Source: Tetrahymena elliotti 4EA (lineage: Eukaryota; Ciliophora; Oligohymenophorea; Hymenostomatida; Tetrahymenidae). From it: 64,000 nt of DNA. The stretch spans positions 72,161 to 136,160 of the forward strand of contig JH720352.1 in assembly GCA_000231825.2 (NCBI GenBank). Direction: 5' to 3'. How positions within the stretch are numbered: position 1 is the stretch's first letter; the number at the start of each line of letters is the position of its first letter. The notes under the pieces were generated by a model. That model was not told the origin of the DNA and did no database searches. It worked only from the letters and a program-made list of their open reading frames with translations. The translations under genes were made by a program, and so were the position numbers. Below, one piece after another: positions 25,048 to 36,894 of the stretch.

Positions 25048-28000
25048 TCAAATCTAAATTGTTTCATTTTTTTCCAAATTTTCATCTTCACCTGGATCTC
25101 TTAACTGGAATTCGCTTTTAGAAAAGGTTTTAAATTTTTAATTGTTTGTATCAATAGGTTCTAGATTAAGTTAAAAATTTTTCAATTTTGTAAGCTCAAT
25201 TTAAGTCTCATGTGTGAAAGATTATACTTATTTTAGGCGATTTTTTCTTTATTCTAAGTTTGTATCACTCTAACTTTGCTGAGTTACATAAAGAGAAAGC
25301 TTTCTTCTTTACTTTCTTATTCTCTCAGCTTACTTTACTACCTAACTTAAGCTTATTTTTTCTTTTATATTAGTCTAAGAACCTTTTTTGAGTATATTAG
25401 TCAATCTACTTTTCATTTTTTTGAACTCTAAAAATTTAAATCTTGCCAAAACTTTATCAAAGTTGTTGTGAGGTAAATATCTTTTGAAACATTTAATTTT
25501 ATCTAAATCAAGTATAATAGAAAATGCTTATTCAAACATAAAATTATCAGTTTTGGTGATTTAATCTGATACTTGATTATAGTAAACCTGTTGGTAATTT
25601 TGGCTATTATTCTCTTAATTATCTTAAGTATGTTGCTTTCCTAATTCTTAAAATGTAGGTTGCTAGGCCATCAATACATTTATTACATTATTTTAATTGA
25701 TATTATTATTGTTTTAGTTATTTTAAATGATGTGAGAATATCCATTATTCAAGTTACTATTGATATTGTTATTGTTATTATTACTATAATAATTTAAATT
25801 GTTATTTTAGTTATTTGAGTTTTGATTATAAACATAATTTAAACTATGAGTATGGTTAATATTGCTGCCGTTATTATTGATATGATTATTGTGAGAAGCC
25901 TGCTAAGAACTTTGATGCTGCATTTGTAAATTAAAATTACTAGGATTATGGGTACTTCCATTAGAATTCATAGGCTGAATTCCATGAGTGTAGTTCAGTG
26001 AACTATTATAACTGTGTAGTGTATTTTAGTATTATTTAGAAACTTTTTAAGGCTTTTTCTTCTTCTTTTATGAATAATTTGATCCATTATCCTTTAGTAG
26101 TAGAGATGATTCATCAAGTTACTTTGACATCTACATACCACTTGATTTTTTATTTTAAAAACATTTCATAGCTTCTTCTCTGTCAGCACATTTTTTAAAC
26201 TTAGAAGGAGAATTCGGTTGGTTAATACCAAAGTTACATGAATTCTAAGTCAAAACATTCTCTTGATAGCTTCCATTAGGATTATTAGGAAGAGTGTAAA
26301 CTATAACCGAATTATTATTCTGATTATTAGAAATAGCCATACTTAAAGGAGTTTAAGTACAGAAAGCCAGATTTGATCCTGCCCCTTACTGGCTATGCAT
26401 TTTTTTTGTTGAATTATTTTAAAAATTTTAAGCTCCCATAGCAACCCCATTAGAAACATTAGAAAGCTATTTTGGATACAATATTTCCTCAAAAGGTTTT
26501 TATGAATTATTCAAATCCTCTTCTTGATCTTCGTCTTTATTTTCATCTTCATCCTCTTCACTTATTCCTTCTTAAAATTTATTGCTTGGCCTTTAGCTAT
26601 AACTTTATTTTTTTTCAAGAACAAATTCATCTAATTTTGTCATACTACTTATACTCCTTTATCTTCCATTCCTAAGAATTTCAGAATCAAAGGATCTAAT
26701 ATACTTCCAAACATATAAACTATTTGGACTTCTCATGTTTCTCCTTTCACATTGTGCTCTTACCTGAGGTTCACTCTTATTACTCCTAGCAATAACCAAT
26801 TACTTCTTAGGTTCTTTTAAAATAAAATAGAAGAATATTAGTATATTTTAAAATAAAATGTAAAAATATGTACTGTATGTAATTAAAGGACAGTCATAAA
26901 GCTGATGATTGAATTTTCCGCAAGACTTACACTAAGTATTATAAAAGAATAAATTTAATTGTAAAGTATAATAATATTTTCTAAATATAAAATAAAAGAA
27001 AAAATATCTAAACTTTTATAAATTTATGAAAATAAATAATGTAAACCATTACTTTAACGTCTAATCCAAATGTGCTATTATTAAGATTTATTTTATCCTT
27101 CATCATGCAAAATATCTCGTAATCCTCTTCGTATTCTTTAATTGTCTAGAAAAAATCTTTTAGATCTAAAACAACTACAGATGTCACTTATTTACTAATA
27201 GCACCCGTTTCTCTACATTTTCCACTAAAAAAAGAATAGACTCCAAAACTATCTCCTTTCTTTTAATTTAAAAAATTTTTAAACGTTTTTTCAAGTAAAA
27301 TTGTTCAAAAAATAAATTTGAATTTTATTAAAAAATTAAAGAAATTGTTTATTACTTTAAGAGTAGAAACAACTGGATGCTCGCTATCAGAAGGATTTTT
27401 GACTGGCAGATAAAGCTCAACAATACCTTTTATGATAAAAAACAAAGTAGACCCTTACTCGTCAGGCCTATAAATAACTTCTTCAGGCCCATATTTTCTT
27501 TCCTTCATCAAGAGTGATATTTAATTTAAGAATTTCTCTGAGAAATTTAAATTGAACAGCTTGCTGTTTTTCAATAAATTTCCATAGATATCTTGGTAAA
27601 CTATTTATTATCATTACATTTATCAATATAAATTATTTAGAATAAAAAGTAAACCTTCATCTTTCAATGTTTAAGGAATATATTAAAGGTCTTTTTCTGA
27701 ATTCTCCCATTCTTATTCACTTTCTTTGTAGAAAAACTCTAAATATTTTCTAACTTTAATTGCTATTTATTTATTAAGACCTCTACTCTCGATGTGCATA
27801 TTTAGATGAATCATTTTCTTTCTAAATTTAGATCTTCTCATTGAAAATTCAGAGATGATTCTGGATATTGTGTTAAGAGAATAAGCAAATACACCACAAG
27901 AAACAAGAGTCATTCCCATTACAAATATCTTCTCATAAATAGTAACTGGCACAACATCTCCATATCCGATAGTAATCCTTTAAATTAAAATCTTATTAAA

Positions 28001-30019
28001 TTTTTATATAAAAAGTTATTTTTACATTGTAATGATAGCAAAATAAAGACCTGTAATGTAATATTCAACCCAAGTTTAATAATTCAATCTCGTAATCCAA
28101 GTATTTCCAGATGATACTGGTTAATTTTTCGAAATTATAAAAATAAAGCAAGACACCATATGAGCCATAAAAACTACAATAAAAATAATTTTTCCAATAT
28201 CAATTAAGCTATAAACTATCTGAGTCGGGTGGAATACTTCTTCAAGAAACATGACTATATGTGTAATCTATATTATAATAAGATGGCTTAGCTAAAATTT
28301 CAATAATTATTTGATGAGCTTACTTCGTAGAGTTTGACAAGAATGATTAATTTTAAATAGTCATTTCCTACAATAATACTTATACAATAGCAAATCAATA
28401 CAATCAAATCAAAAATAAATTATTCTATTTGTTTTATTTAAATTAATTAATTTTTAGTATTAAAGTTATTGGTTACTTTTATAATTTTTAATAATGTCTG
28501 GCCTTTTATTTATGAGCGTTCCTTGCTTAAAGATTGCTGTGTTCATACTCAAAATCATATCAAAAGCCATTAGGATAACGGAAGTAAATTCTTCTATGCA
28601 AATGCTATCTGATCTTGAGCATAGTATTTCTAAATCATAAGAAAGAATCATGGGTCTATATTTCAAATAAAATTATTTGAGATTTTAAACTCAAATATGA
28701 TTAATCTTTGTTTGATTGAATAAAATTCTAGATAAACAAATGATTAAGTTTTTATTTACATGGTCATAATTTTGAAAAGGATAAATATCATGAAAAAGAT
28801 ATCCCAAATAATTTTAAGGTGAGAATCAGGAGATATGATTGGGATTTTTGCCATGAAACGAATACAGACATTATTCAGCTATTTCAATACAGACTGTCTC
28901 TACTGATTAGCAAGGTAAATTAACATTTAAGCTATGAAAAAACATAATAGTGAGTGATTTAAAAATATAAAGTAAGAATAATTACATTTCATGAGGTCTT
29001 TTTGGTTTTTAAGAGATATTTCGGGTGTTTTTATTGACCACTTAATTAATAAATGATGAAAAAAGAAAGTTATTTAAAAAAATTAAAAAAAACTACAAAT
29101 TGAAGTAAGATTATTTTTGTTTATAGAAAAAAATATATTGGATTTTCTTTTTGATTATTAATTAAGTACATTCATTAATATCTATTAAAAATATTTGATT
29201 AAAAACTTAAAATTTGTAGCACATACTGACTGGCATTCTTTGTTATCGCTTAAACTTTGATTGTATATATTTTTAATCTCCAATCCAAGATAATTTAATA
29301 TATCTTTCTTGGGTTAATCTAATTTCATAAAATATATAATTCAAATATTTAATCATTACTATCAAGTTTTTTTAGTTTGGGTATTTTTGCTTGTCCAAAA
29401 TGTCTTTGTTGATATCCACTGCTGTTACATCATTTAGTATCAACAATTATTTTTTTTTCAGTAATCTGAATCTTACAGTAGCTGAGAGCTACAGCATTTA
29501 GCTGCTAAAATAAATTACTTTTTAGATTATTTTCATCGCTCTATGCTGCCAAAGCTGGCTAGAAAATCCTTCATCATCGCTTTCATTAAAATGCTGATTT
29601 GTGATTGTTTTTTTCTTAAAAAAACTCAAAAAACTGTTATCTCTTTATCTCTAGCTTTTGTCTTTACTGTCAGAAAAGTTGATCTTTTTACTCGAAGTTA
29701 AAACTTGAGGTTTTTTGCGTTATTTGATCGAATCTTCATCTATACTTATAGATCGAATATCACTCTCATCTTACTGCATAGCAATCTAAAAAATTTCTTC
29801 ATGATTATCTTTGTCAAAAGCTTGCTTTGGAATATTATTTTGCTATAATTAAGCAATATCTTCTACAATTTAAACCTAATCATTATTTAAACACACTTGA
29901 TAGTTAGTCATGTTGATATTTTCCTAGGTATCATTGACGCTCACAATCTGATTCTAAGTTTACAAATTATAAACGCTCTGATTAAACTCTTGAGATTTTA
30001 AATCACTCCCTTCAATCAT
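25048..30019 (-). CDS. Cyclic-nucleotide-binding-domain K+ channel with zinc knuckle and Asn-rich tail
   Basis: This is a multi-exon gene read from ATG 30019 (an extra first exon near 30272, MAYDISILKKKFG, is possible) to TGA 25050-25048. The cytosolic N-terminus has KVIYFSSQMLQLSATVRFRL, common in ciliate channels. S1 begins after AKIPIISPDSHLKIIWDI; S2-S3 lie about 28670-28470; S5 reads IVVFMAHMVSCFIF. The pore TIGYGDVVP (about 27945-27978) is the K+ filter. After S6 comes a C-linker and a cNMP fold (about 27640-27100: IIKGIVELYLP, GDSFGVYSFFSG, then TSVVVLDLKDFF). An intron-split CKSCGKFNHQLYDCP (26887-26933) is a CCHC-type zinc knuckle. The long tail is acidic, then runs of Asn/Gln/Ser, then basic. 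Such channels respond to cAMP/cGMP or voltage in ciliary and plasma membranes; ligand binding is inferred. Several introns are not exactly placed. Confidence 0.85.
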
Positions 30020-31320
30020 GTTTTAAGCCCCTAATATTTCTATTAAAGAGAGTATCTTAACCTAATTGAATTCTTGTTTATTTTTTATATTAAAACACTC
30101 CTAAACAATTTGTTAGTCTTTAATTAATGACAATTTGGTTTGGCTTATTTTTTATAGCTGCCAATTATTAATTAACTCAAGTCAAGTATCAAATAAAAAT
30201 TGATAACATTACTTATTTTTTATATTTACATTGGCCAAATTTCTTTTTTAAAATAGAAATATCATAAGCCATTAATTTATTTTGTATGAAATAGTACTAC
30301 TTACTTTTCATTCAAATTTGATAAAAATAATCAGTACATTTTATTGTAAATTTGTTACCAATTTTTTTAGTAAATCTTTCAAGGTTTAAGGATTGCGCTC
30401 TTGGAAAAAGGGAATATGAATTTTTAATATTTCTAAAATATTTAGTAAATTAATTTTAGTTTTAATAAACAATTAAAAATGAAAATAGTGGCTTTTTGTT
30501 AAAATTAAAAGGAAAAATTTGATTTTTAAGATAGAATAATGTTTTAAAGAAGATTTTTATATTATAAGAAATGAAAATAAATTCTAAATTACTGGAAAGC
30601 GCTTTTTTTTGATAATTTTATCAAAAAAAAATTTTACTTAGTTTTTTTTATGAAATATCAAAACATCTATTTTTTTAAATTACTTACTTTTAATTAATAT
30701 TTGAGAAGAATAATTAGTATATTTTAATGTTAATTTTTTAATATTTCTTTAGAGGTCTAAGTCAATTGCTCTTTAAAAAACTTTTTGAATTTTTAAAGTT
30801 CCTAAAAGATTGAATAAATTAAATTCTTTTTACAAATTTTTTTGGTTTAATAAACAATTAAATATTAAAATAGGGACTTTTTTTAAAATTAAAAGAGAGA
30901 AGTATGTTTTAAACAAAAATTTCATAAGAAATGAGAGTAAATTGGAAATAACGAAATAATAAAAAAGCACTTTTATTTTAATGAAATATCAAAATGTTAA
31001 TTTGCTTTTTAAGAATAATTACTTAATTTTCATCCATATTTGATAAGAATAGAATTATCAGTAAATTTTTTTGTCAATTTGTTGTCACAGAGCCTAAAAA
31101 AGGCATATGAATTTTTAATTCTAATAATAAAATATTAAAACTTAAAATAAAGATTTTAGTTAAAATTAAAAAGCAGATTAAAAATAAAAATTAGAGTTTG
31201 AAGATAGAAATATGTTTGAAAGAAGATTTTTATTTAATACAGAAATAACAGAAAAGCATTTTTATTTGATAATTTTTATTAAAAAGAAATTTTATTTAGT
31301 TTTAGAGATTAATTTTATTT
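30020..31320. repeat. Diverged tandem repeat, period about 340-380 bp, three copies
   Basis: From about 30300 to 31320 the same order of blocks recurs about three times. Blocks are: a TTACTTTTCATTCAAATTTGATAA-like start (30300, 30683, 31017); AGTA then TTTTTGTAAATTTGTT; TATGAATTTTTAAT; AATAAACAATTAAAAA; and GTTTTAAAGAAGATTTTTAT ending in GGAAA(T/G)AACG or CGCTTTTTTTTGAT. Copies are clearly related but worn. The block is non-coding and separates the channel gene from the Hsp110 gene. Part of 30020-30290 may hold the channel's first exon. Confidence 0.55.
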
Positions 31321-34136
31321 TCAATAGACTTTCATTCCAGTTTCATTATAACAATCTACAATAACGCTATTACAAACATTTTTAACTGAATTGATGAATT
31401 AGTCTCTGTTTATTTTTCCTTGCTCATAATTTCTGATTTACAATTTAACTTGCTTTAGCTTCTATTTACCAAGTAGGGTCAATTGTAAGTACTAAAGCTC
31501 ATTTTCTTCAATCTAATTTACACATATTTCTAAAATTTCTATGTCTTATAGCTTGCTAACAAATTTGATTACTTTTGAAATGGATTTAGCTGTAATTGTA
31601 TTTTTAGTTTTAGCCTTGAGATTGCTTTCTAAATTAATTGAAAATTCCTTTAAGCTTAATGATTTTTTGGATAATCCTGAGAAAATATTTTTGATACCTA
31701 GATCAGTGAATGAATTATTTCCTAACTCAAGAAGGATAGAACGAGTAACTCCAAATGTGGAAAGGTATTCCTTAATTTTTTATGATCCTGCAGATTTGAA
31801 ATACCCCATTATTCCACCTCCATCACCAATATTTTAGTTATTGAAAAGAATTTGAATGTCTTAAATAGTTTTTCCATTGTACAAGGATGAAATATCCTTC
31901 AACTCATCAACTGATCTAACTGGTAACTTCTATTGCTATTATTTCTTATACTCATTTCTCAAAGGTTCATATAAATTTTTAATTTGTTAGATTCTAGACT
32001 CAGTATCATTAAGCTAAATTACTTCATTGTTATCAACATATTCCTTATTTTCTCTTAATAGTTGATAAAGATTAGCTAATCTATCAGCTGAAAAATGTAA
32101 TTTTAATTCCTCATCAGTGAAACGAAGAGCATCATTGATGTACTATTCTAAATAATTACGCTTCTCTAATGTTAATAAGACATTCTAATCTCGTTATCTA
32201 AACTCATCTTCTGTTTACACCATAGCTTTCATTCTTTACTCATTAAATTCTTGGTTGAAAATATCCATATCAAAATATTTTTATTATTATTCTACTTCCA
32301 TTTAATTTTACTATTGAGGCTATTCGTTTTACTAATTTTCTTGATTGACTTGGTTTTAGTTTTGGTTTTAATTAGGTATACTGACTGATGCTTGCTTGAC
32401 TTCTAGTATTCCATTATCTCCAATAGTATAAGCTATAGTTATGTTGTTTCCTGAAACATTTTCTGTATTTTTGTAAATTACATTGTTAAATCTTAGCTAA
32501 ACATCCAAGTTTTCAATGAAAGCAGGTAAGGCAGCACTTATTTGTTAATAATATGGCAAAAATTAAGTAGAACTGAACTTTTATTCAGCATATTTTTGTC
32601 CTTAAACAAATAACTCAACTTAAGTGTCTTACTAAAGAATGTTGTAGAGTTTATAATGCTCAATTTTGATTAAAGGATTGATTTAACTGGCTGCCAAAGC
32701 ACAAGCGATAGCACAACCTCTACTAATATTTTCGCTTGTTTGCATGGAAATACCTAGTTTTTCTTTATTAAATATCTTTTTAATCAAGCTCTAAACTAAT
32801 GGAATACGTGTACCACCTCCAATAATTTCTATATCGTCTACCATTAATTCATATTGCAAGCAGAAGCTAATAGATCTATTTAACATTTCTTCAAAATTAG
32901 CAACAAATCCTCCATTATAAAGTATTTATTCAAATTCCTCTCTAGTAAAGTTATGTTACAAGTCATGATCAGCAGTTATACACTCTATCATAAAATTAGC
33001 TTCAGAATTACTACTAAGTATTTTACGAAGTTTTTCAATTTGCTCAATAACTCTCAATTCTTATTTTTTGTTAATTTTTTTGAATACATCTGGATTCTTC
33101 TCCTATAAGTACTTATAAACCAGCTAGTCTATATTACGAACTCCCAAATCTCTGTTACTATTTACATATTCAGCTCTAGCTGTTAACTTATCAAAATCAT
33201 AAACAAAACAGCTTGTTTGAGACTAACCAAGATCTACAAATAAAACTCTTTTTCTCTTCTCATGAAGGACTTATTTCTAAAACCACAAATAAGTATACCC
33301 AATAGCACAATGTTCTTCAACAATCTTTTAAATTTTATAAAAATTAATTTAAATGCATCTATCAAAAATATAAAAAAGAAGAATTTAATTTTTTTAAAAG
33401 AATAAAATATACATACAATTTAATCAAATTTGGTTGTTTGAAAATTTAGCAAAACCAAAAAGACTTTTTGAAAAATAAATGGATTTTTTTTTCAATCTGA
33501 AAAGCATCAATGAAATGCTCTTTAAAAATTTCTTATGTTTAAAATAATTTTCATCACAAAAATAATTGTGTTCTTTGCTGTTTGTTGTCTATTTAACGAT
33601 TTAAAATGCGTTTCTTTTTTCTAGCTGTCAAAAATTTTACTATTGAAAAATCAATTTACCTTTAAGCATGGCAATCTGGCGATTTAAGCACTTGTTTAGA
33701 GTCTTAACTTTTCTTCAAGAGTAAAATAGTTTGGAGTAGAAATTGCACAAGCATAATTTTCTTATTCGTTAAGATTTTTGTAAATCAAACTATCTAAATA
33801 AGTAAAATATGATGCTATTAACTGGACGAATTCTAATTCTTACCCATCAATAATAGCTTTTTATGTTTATTAATTATAATTAAAAAATGTGAATCCTTTA
33901 TTTATTTCTTGATTTGCACATAATCTGAATGGATAAACAACACCTTATTGCCAAAATGATTTTAATCTGTCTTGTGCTAATTCTGCAAATAATCTCTACT
34001 TATCTCCATAAACTATGACACAAGGTATTTCTCTATTTGATGCTTCACTAGCGATGTTTTCTAAGCCATGTCTACCAATCTTAGAAATGACACTGATTTT
34101 ACTACCGCATTCAATACCAACTATTCCTTTTATCAT
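31321..34136 (-). CDS. Hsp110/SSE-type Hsp70-family protein with LRR-like C-terminal extension
   Basis: There is one 335-bp intron (33325-33659), two exons in phase, and 826 residues. The N-terminus IVGIECGSKISVISKIG, followed by EASNREIPCVIVYG, is the Hsp70 ATPase start in the form seen in Hsp110/SSE proteins. EEHCAIGYTYLW, VLFVDLGQSQTS and IEIIGGGTRIPLVQSLIKK are the later nucleotide-binding segments. The substrate-binding part is shorter and ends in a Gln-rich loop and a helical lid (FTDEELKLHFSAD). After about residue 620 there is a segment not usual for Hsp110. It has LRR-like pieces: IQILFNNQNIGDGGGI, ILLELGNNSFTDLGI, LEICVNQIEENELQYL. Hsp110 proteins are nucleotide exchange factors for Hsp70 and hold unfolded proteins. 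The chaperone assignment is firm; the LRR reading is inference. Confidence 0.75.
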
Positions 34137-34299
34137 TTTATTATATTACTAGTGCTTTTATTCTATTAAATTCTTTCTAACTTTTGCTATGACTATTGAT
34201 AGATTAAGGATTTTCCTTAGCTTTTTATATTTATTGTTTGTATTTTAAATATATTGTTTTTCTTTCAAATTAAGTAAATTATTAATAAATAATTAGTTG

Positions 34300-34848
34300 T
34301 CAGTCATAAGAATTCATTAAAAGCATCATTTTCAATTAAATAATCAACTTTATTAAGAGAGCATAAATAAAATTAAACGATTTAATATAAATAGTTTTTT
34401 AAACATCTTTACTCTCTTTTTCCTCACATTCATATTAAGTAATGGAAATTTTCGAATACCTTCTTTTTCTAAAGTGACAAGAGAGTTATTATTAATCAAT
34501 ATATTTTAAACACATCGCATTATCTATTAAACCTATTAATTCGAAATTTCTTATGTTTATCTTGTTATTATCCTAAAAATTATAAATACCTACATCTTCT
34601 ATTTTTAGAACATCATTTTTATAATTCCTCTGGCCTTCTAGAAAATTCTAGGGAAATATATTTTCTTTGATCTCTTATTAGTCAAGTCGCTGAAAAAGCA
34701 TTTCTACAAAAATGTTTTCTTTAAATTTTGTGATCGCTACTTACTGATAATTTTGTTAAACTAAGTATTCTTTTTTAATTATTAATTAAAACTTTACAAA
34801 AATAATAAAGTTTTTTACCTAAAAGTATAATTAGTTTGATATGACCAT
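34300..34848 (-). CDS. Hypothetical protein, 182 residues
   Basis: The frame is open from ATG 34848 to TGA 34302-34300. From about residue 40 the content is convincing: AITKFKENIFVEMLFQRL, NYKNDVLKIEDVGIYNF, INIRNFELIGLIDNAM, CEEKESKDVQKTIY. The first 35 codons are Ile/Asn/Lys-rich with a GTAAAA...TTAG inside, so a short intron near 34770-34820 and a different first exon are possible. No membrane segment or known motif was seen. It lies just upstream of the Hsp110 gene on the same strand. Confidence 0.45.
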
Positions 34849-36202
34849 AAAATATCAGAAATAAAAATGTACATGTCAGAAACCAATTAAAAAGTTAATG
34901 AATTCTCTTTATTTTTTTTAACAAATATTAATAAAAAATTTAAAAAAAAATCTGAGCCTTTAAATAAGATAAAGAAATTCTTAAAATTATTTTTTTTCAT
35001 TTACATTTAATTCAAATTTGATTGATTTAAAATAAGATTGAAAAAATTTTCTGCAAAAATCTATCCTCCTCTCTTTGGTTTTGCGAACGATTGATTTATA
35101 TAGAGAATAGATAGAAGATAAGAGGGTAAAGATCATAAATATAGAAACTTTGAAATAATATGACACATGAATCCCTTTTTATAATTATTTTTTAATGAGT
35201 TAATTAATTGAATGAAGAAATGAAAATAAAATATATTAATTAACATTAAATAAAAGATATAAAAACATAAAATTAATTGATGATAATCTAATATATAAAT
35301 AGGTTTACACTGGCTTGATTTTTATATAAAATTTTCAAACTAAGTTAATTTTGATCAATATTTATCACTTCATTGTCTTCATCCATCCCCATGATTTTCA
35401 TGTCGAATTGCAAAACTTCAAGTCTATTTAAATATAAAAAGAAAGTTCTAATAAATTAAATAAATGAGGTTAAGAAAGAATAGGTAGTAGATATTGTTTA
35501 TTGAATGAGTCACATTTCAATTTAAGAAAAAGGAGGAAAGAAATAAATAAAATAGAAAAAAATTAAATTCTAAATGAAATCAGAATTAAGAAAATAAATA
35601 AATGAGTAATATGCCATAAATTAATTATTAAAAATATGGATGATTGTAGCAAGATTAATTCTTTTTGATATGAATATATATAATAGAATCAATTGGAAAG
35701 GATAAATTAAAACATTTTTCTTTAGCTTTGTGATATATTAAGATGGATTTATCATTTTTTGGAATTGAAATATTAATTTTTGAGTAAATAAATAATTAAA
35801 ATTTTGATGTACTTTACATAGTGTACTAGTAGTATGAGTGAATAATATATTTATTAATCATTTTAAATTAAAAAGGGAGAAAATTCTTCTTAAGAAAAAG
35901 AATCTTCTGCCCTTTGATTGATAATATGAGAGATATTGAAAATGAAATTGAAATGATAATTATGGGTTAATTAGTTAGTAATTTGTTATTTAATTAAATT
36001 TGTTTAATTTGAGTAAAAATGTTTAGAAAAAGTTTATTGTATTATCTATCCAATCAGCATTTAGTTGCCTTATTAATTTATTTGGCTATATTCTGATTTA
36101 ATTTTATTCTTAAATTGGGTTATTTATTCATTTTTTACTAATTTATTATTTGTTATAACATAAGAAGTATTTTAAGTGAAAGTTCATACTTTACACTAAA
36201 CA
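34849..36202. other. Intergenic AT-rich region
   Basis: This is the 5' flank of the hypothetical minus-strand gene and the 3' flank of the small gene at 36203. It has AT-rich runs and a few ATTAATTAATT palindromes. No coding stretch or repeat was recognised. Confidence 0.5.
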
Positions 36203-36615
36203 TCATAGGGTTCTTATATTTTCTTCAGATATTCCTTCAATTTCTATATTCACGGATAGAATGTATTTGTCATAATATTATGAACATTTATATCTAGAGT
36301 CGATTGATCTTTGAATCTTAGTAATCTTTATCCTTTCAAGGGTTATTTTTCCTTTAGACGCTCTTAATTCTTAAGGCTTATAAAGTTATATACAAGTATT
36401 TTACAGATGAATTTATTAAAAAATCATCTTTAGTTATTTATTTTCTTTGCATATTATTTTATATAAATATATAATTTATCCATTTTTAATCTGATGTGCT
36501 TAATCCTTTAAGTTAGTATTATTTACATCTATTTTTTATGATAGAATTTTGTCTGGTATTTCTCTTTAAATATTAAACCAAACTGATCATTATGATCTGA
36601 CTGATTGATTATCAT
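36203..36615 (-). CDS. Small two-exon hypothetical protein, 82 residues
   Basis: Exons are 36527-36615 and 36203-36362, joined in phase by a 164-bp intron. The intron starts GTAAATAATACTAAC and ends AATTAAG. The start is MIINQSDHNDQFGLIFKEKY. The second half is a balanced basic sequence with ASKGKITLERIKITKIQRS, then QYYDKYILSVNIEIEGIS, ending EENIRTL. There is no known motif, signal peptide or helix long enough for a membrane. The good amino-acid balance and clean exon ends support a real gene. It sits 280 bp downstream of the YTH gene's 3' end, same strand. Confidence 0.5.
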
Positions 36616-36894
36616 ACTTTTATTAAGAATTAATTTAGCTTTAGGATATTAGGAAATGTGTGAGGTATATCATCAAAGGAAAGTAAGATTCTAGATTGAT
36701 GTAAGAAGGAGATCATTGATTGAGAGGAGAAGATTAATAAATAAATGAATGAATATTGACTAAATTAGATGAATAGATAATTTTTATATTATAAAATTAT
36801 TGAAAGGTAATAATTAAATTAATTAAGTTTTTTTATAGAGAAAAAAGAATGTATAATATTTTACTGTTATTTGGTTTGTTGTTGTTTTTAAATA

